Shown here piece by piece: positions 8,987 through 9,108 of a stretch of 9,108 nt of DNA. The stretch is taken from positions 1 to 9,108 of the forward strand of contig JALAGK010000601.1 of the NCBI GenBank assembly GCA_022712475.1. The letters are read 5' to 3'. The first letter of the stretch is position 1. The number at the start of each line of letters is the position of its first letter. Origin of the DNA: Enterobacteriaceae bacterium. Its GTDB lineage: Bacteria > Pseudomonadota > Gammaproteobacteria > Enterobacterales > Enterobacteriaceae. Below the pieces are notes generated by a model, which was not told the DNA's origin, made no database searches, and saw nothing but the letters and a program-made list of their open reading frames with translations. Made by a program: the position numbers and the translations under genes.

Positions 8987-9108
8987 ACCAAAAAACGGGC
9001 TAGCTGACAGAGTTTTTTCATCCAGACATTTGCGAAACGGCGCACAAAATCGCGCAATATCACGCCAGAAAATTAGAATCAGATAACATTTTTGACAAAA
9101 ACATAAAC
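8987..9108. other. Upstream gcv control region (partial)
   Basis: No gene is visible in the last 120 bases. The stretch is AT-rich with several A and T runs, as expected for the Lrp-bound, bent DNA upstream of gcvT in E. coli. One exact CTAAT, the reported GcvA core, occurs on the minus strand at 9072-9076. The distal GcvA sites of E. coli (about -214 to -271) would fall beyond the window. TTGACA at 9092-9097 on the plus strand resembles a -35, but its -10 would be at or past the end of the window. Confidence 0.4.

Noticed and set aside
9092..9108. TTGACA on the plus strand as the -35 of a rightward promoter.
   Set aside because: No -10 can be seen before the window ends, and in E. coli the next gene lies on the same strand as gcvT, so nothing supports it.

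Overview
The window is a stretch of conserved chromosome from a member of the Enterobacteriaceae. BglA, YgfF, GcvP, GcvH and GcvT all read as close relatives of the Escherichia coli proteins, with near-identical lengths, and their order (bglA, ygfF, gcvP, gcvH, gcvT) is the one I recall from E. coli K-12. Scattered substitutions in every protein and an extra gene between bglA and ygfF suggest a relative such as an Enterobacter/Cronobacter-type genus rather than E. coli itself. I cannot name the species from sequence alone.

Layout. Positions 1-338 are an AT-rich non-coding region in front of bglA (339-1772, +), a 6-phospho-beta-glucosidase. A compact peroxidase unit follows on the same strand: an OxyR-type site (1836-1872), an FNR-type site (1881-1894), a predicted promoter, the tri-haem quinol/cytochrome c peroxidase gene ccp/yhjA (1971-3362) and a strong intrinsic terminator (3367-3395). 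The rest is on the minus strand: ygfF (3539-4273), a short-chain dehydrogenase, and the glycine cleavage operon gcvT (7721-8815), gcvH (7281-7670), gcvP (4336-7209), transcribed right to left. The right end (8816-9108) is the gcv leader and control region, with a good PurR operator and an inverted repeat where E. coli has its promoter-proximal GcvA site.

How the genes work together. GcvP decarboxylates glycine and passes the aminomethyl group to the lipoyl arm of GcvH. GcvT moves the one-carbon unit to tetrahydrofolate and releases ammonia. The fourth protein, lipoamide dehydrogenase, is encoded elsewhere. PurR and GcvA control fits the role of the system in supplying one-carbon units for purines. 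Ccp is a separate function: a membrane-anchored periplasmic peroxidase that lets quinols reduce hydrogen peroxide. Its paired OxyR and FNR sites imply highest expression when peroxide is present under low oxygen. BglA hydrolyses phosphorylated beta-glucosides in the cytoplasm.

I see no mobile element, CRISPR array, tRNA, rRNA or phage gene, and no plausible undescribed multi-gene system. The points most worth a second look are the ccp control region and its position, and a terminator-like hairpin inside the gcv operon between gcvH and gcvP.
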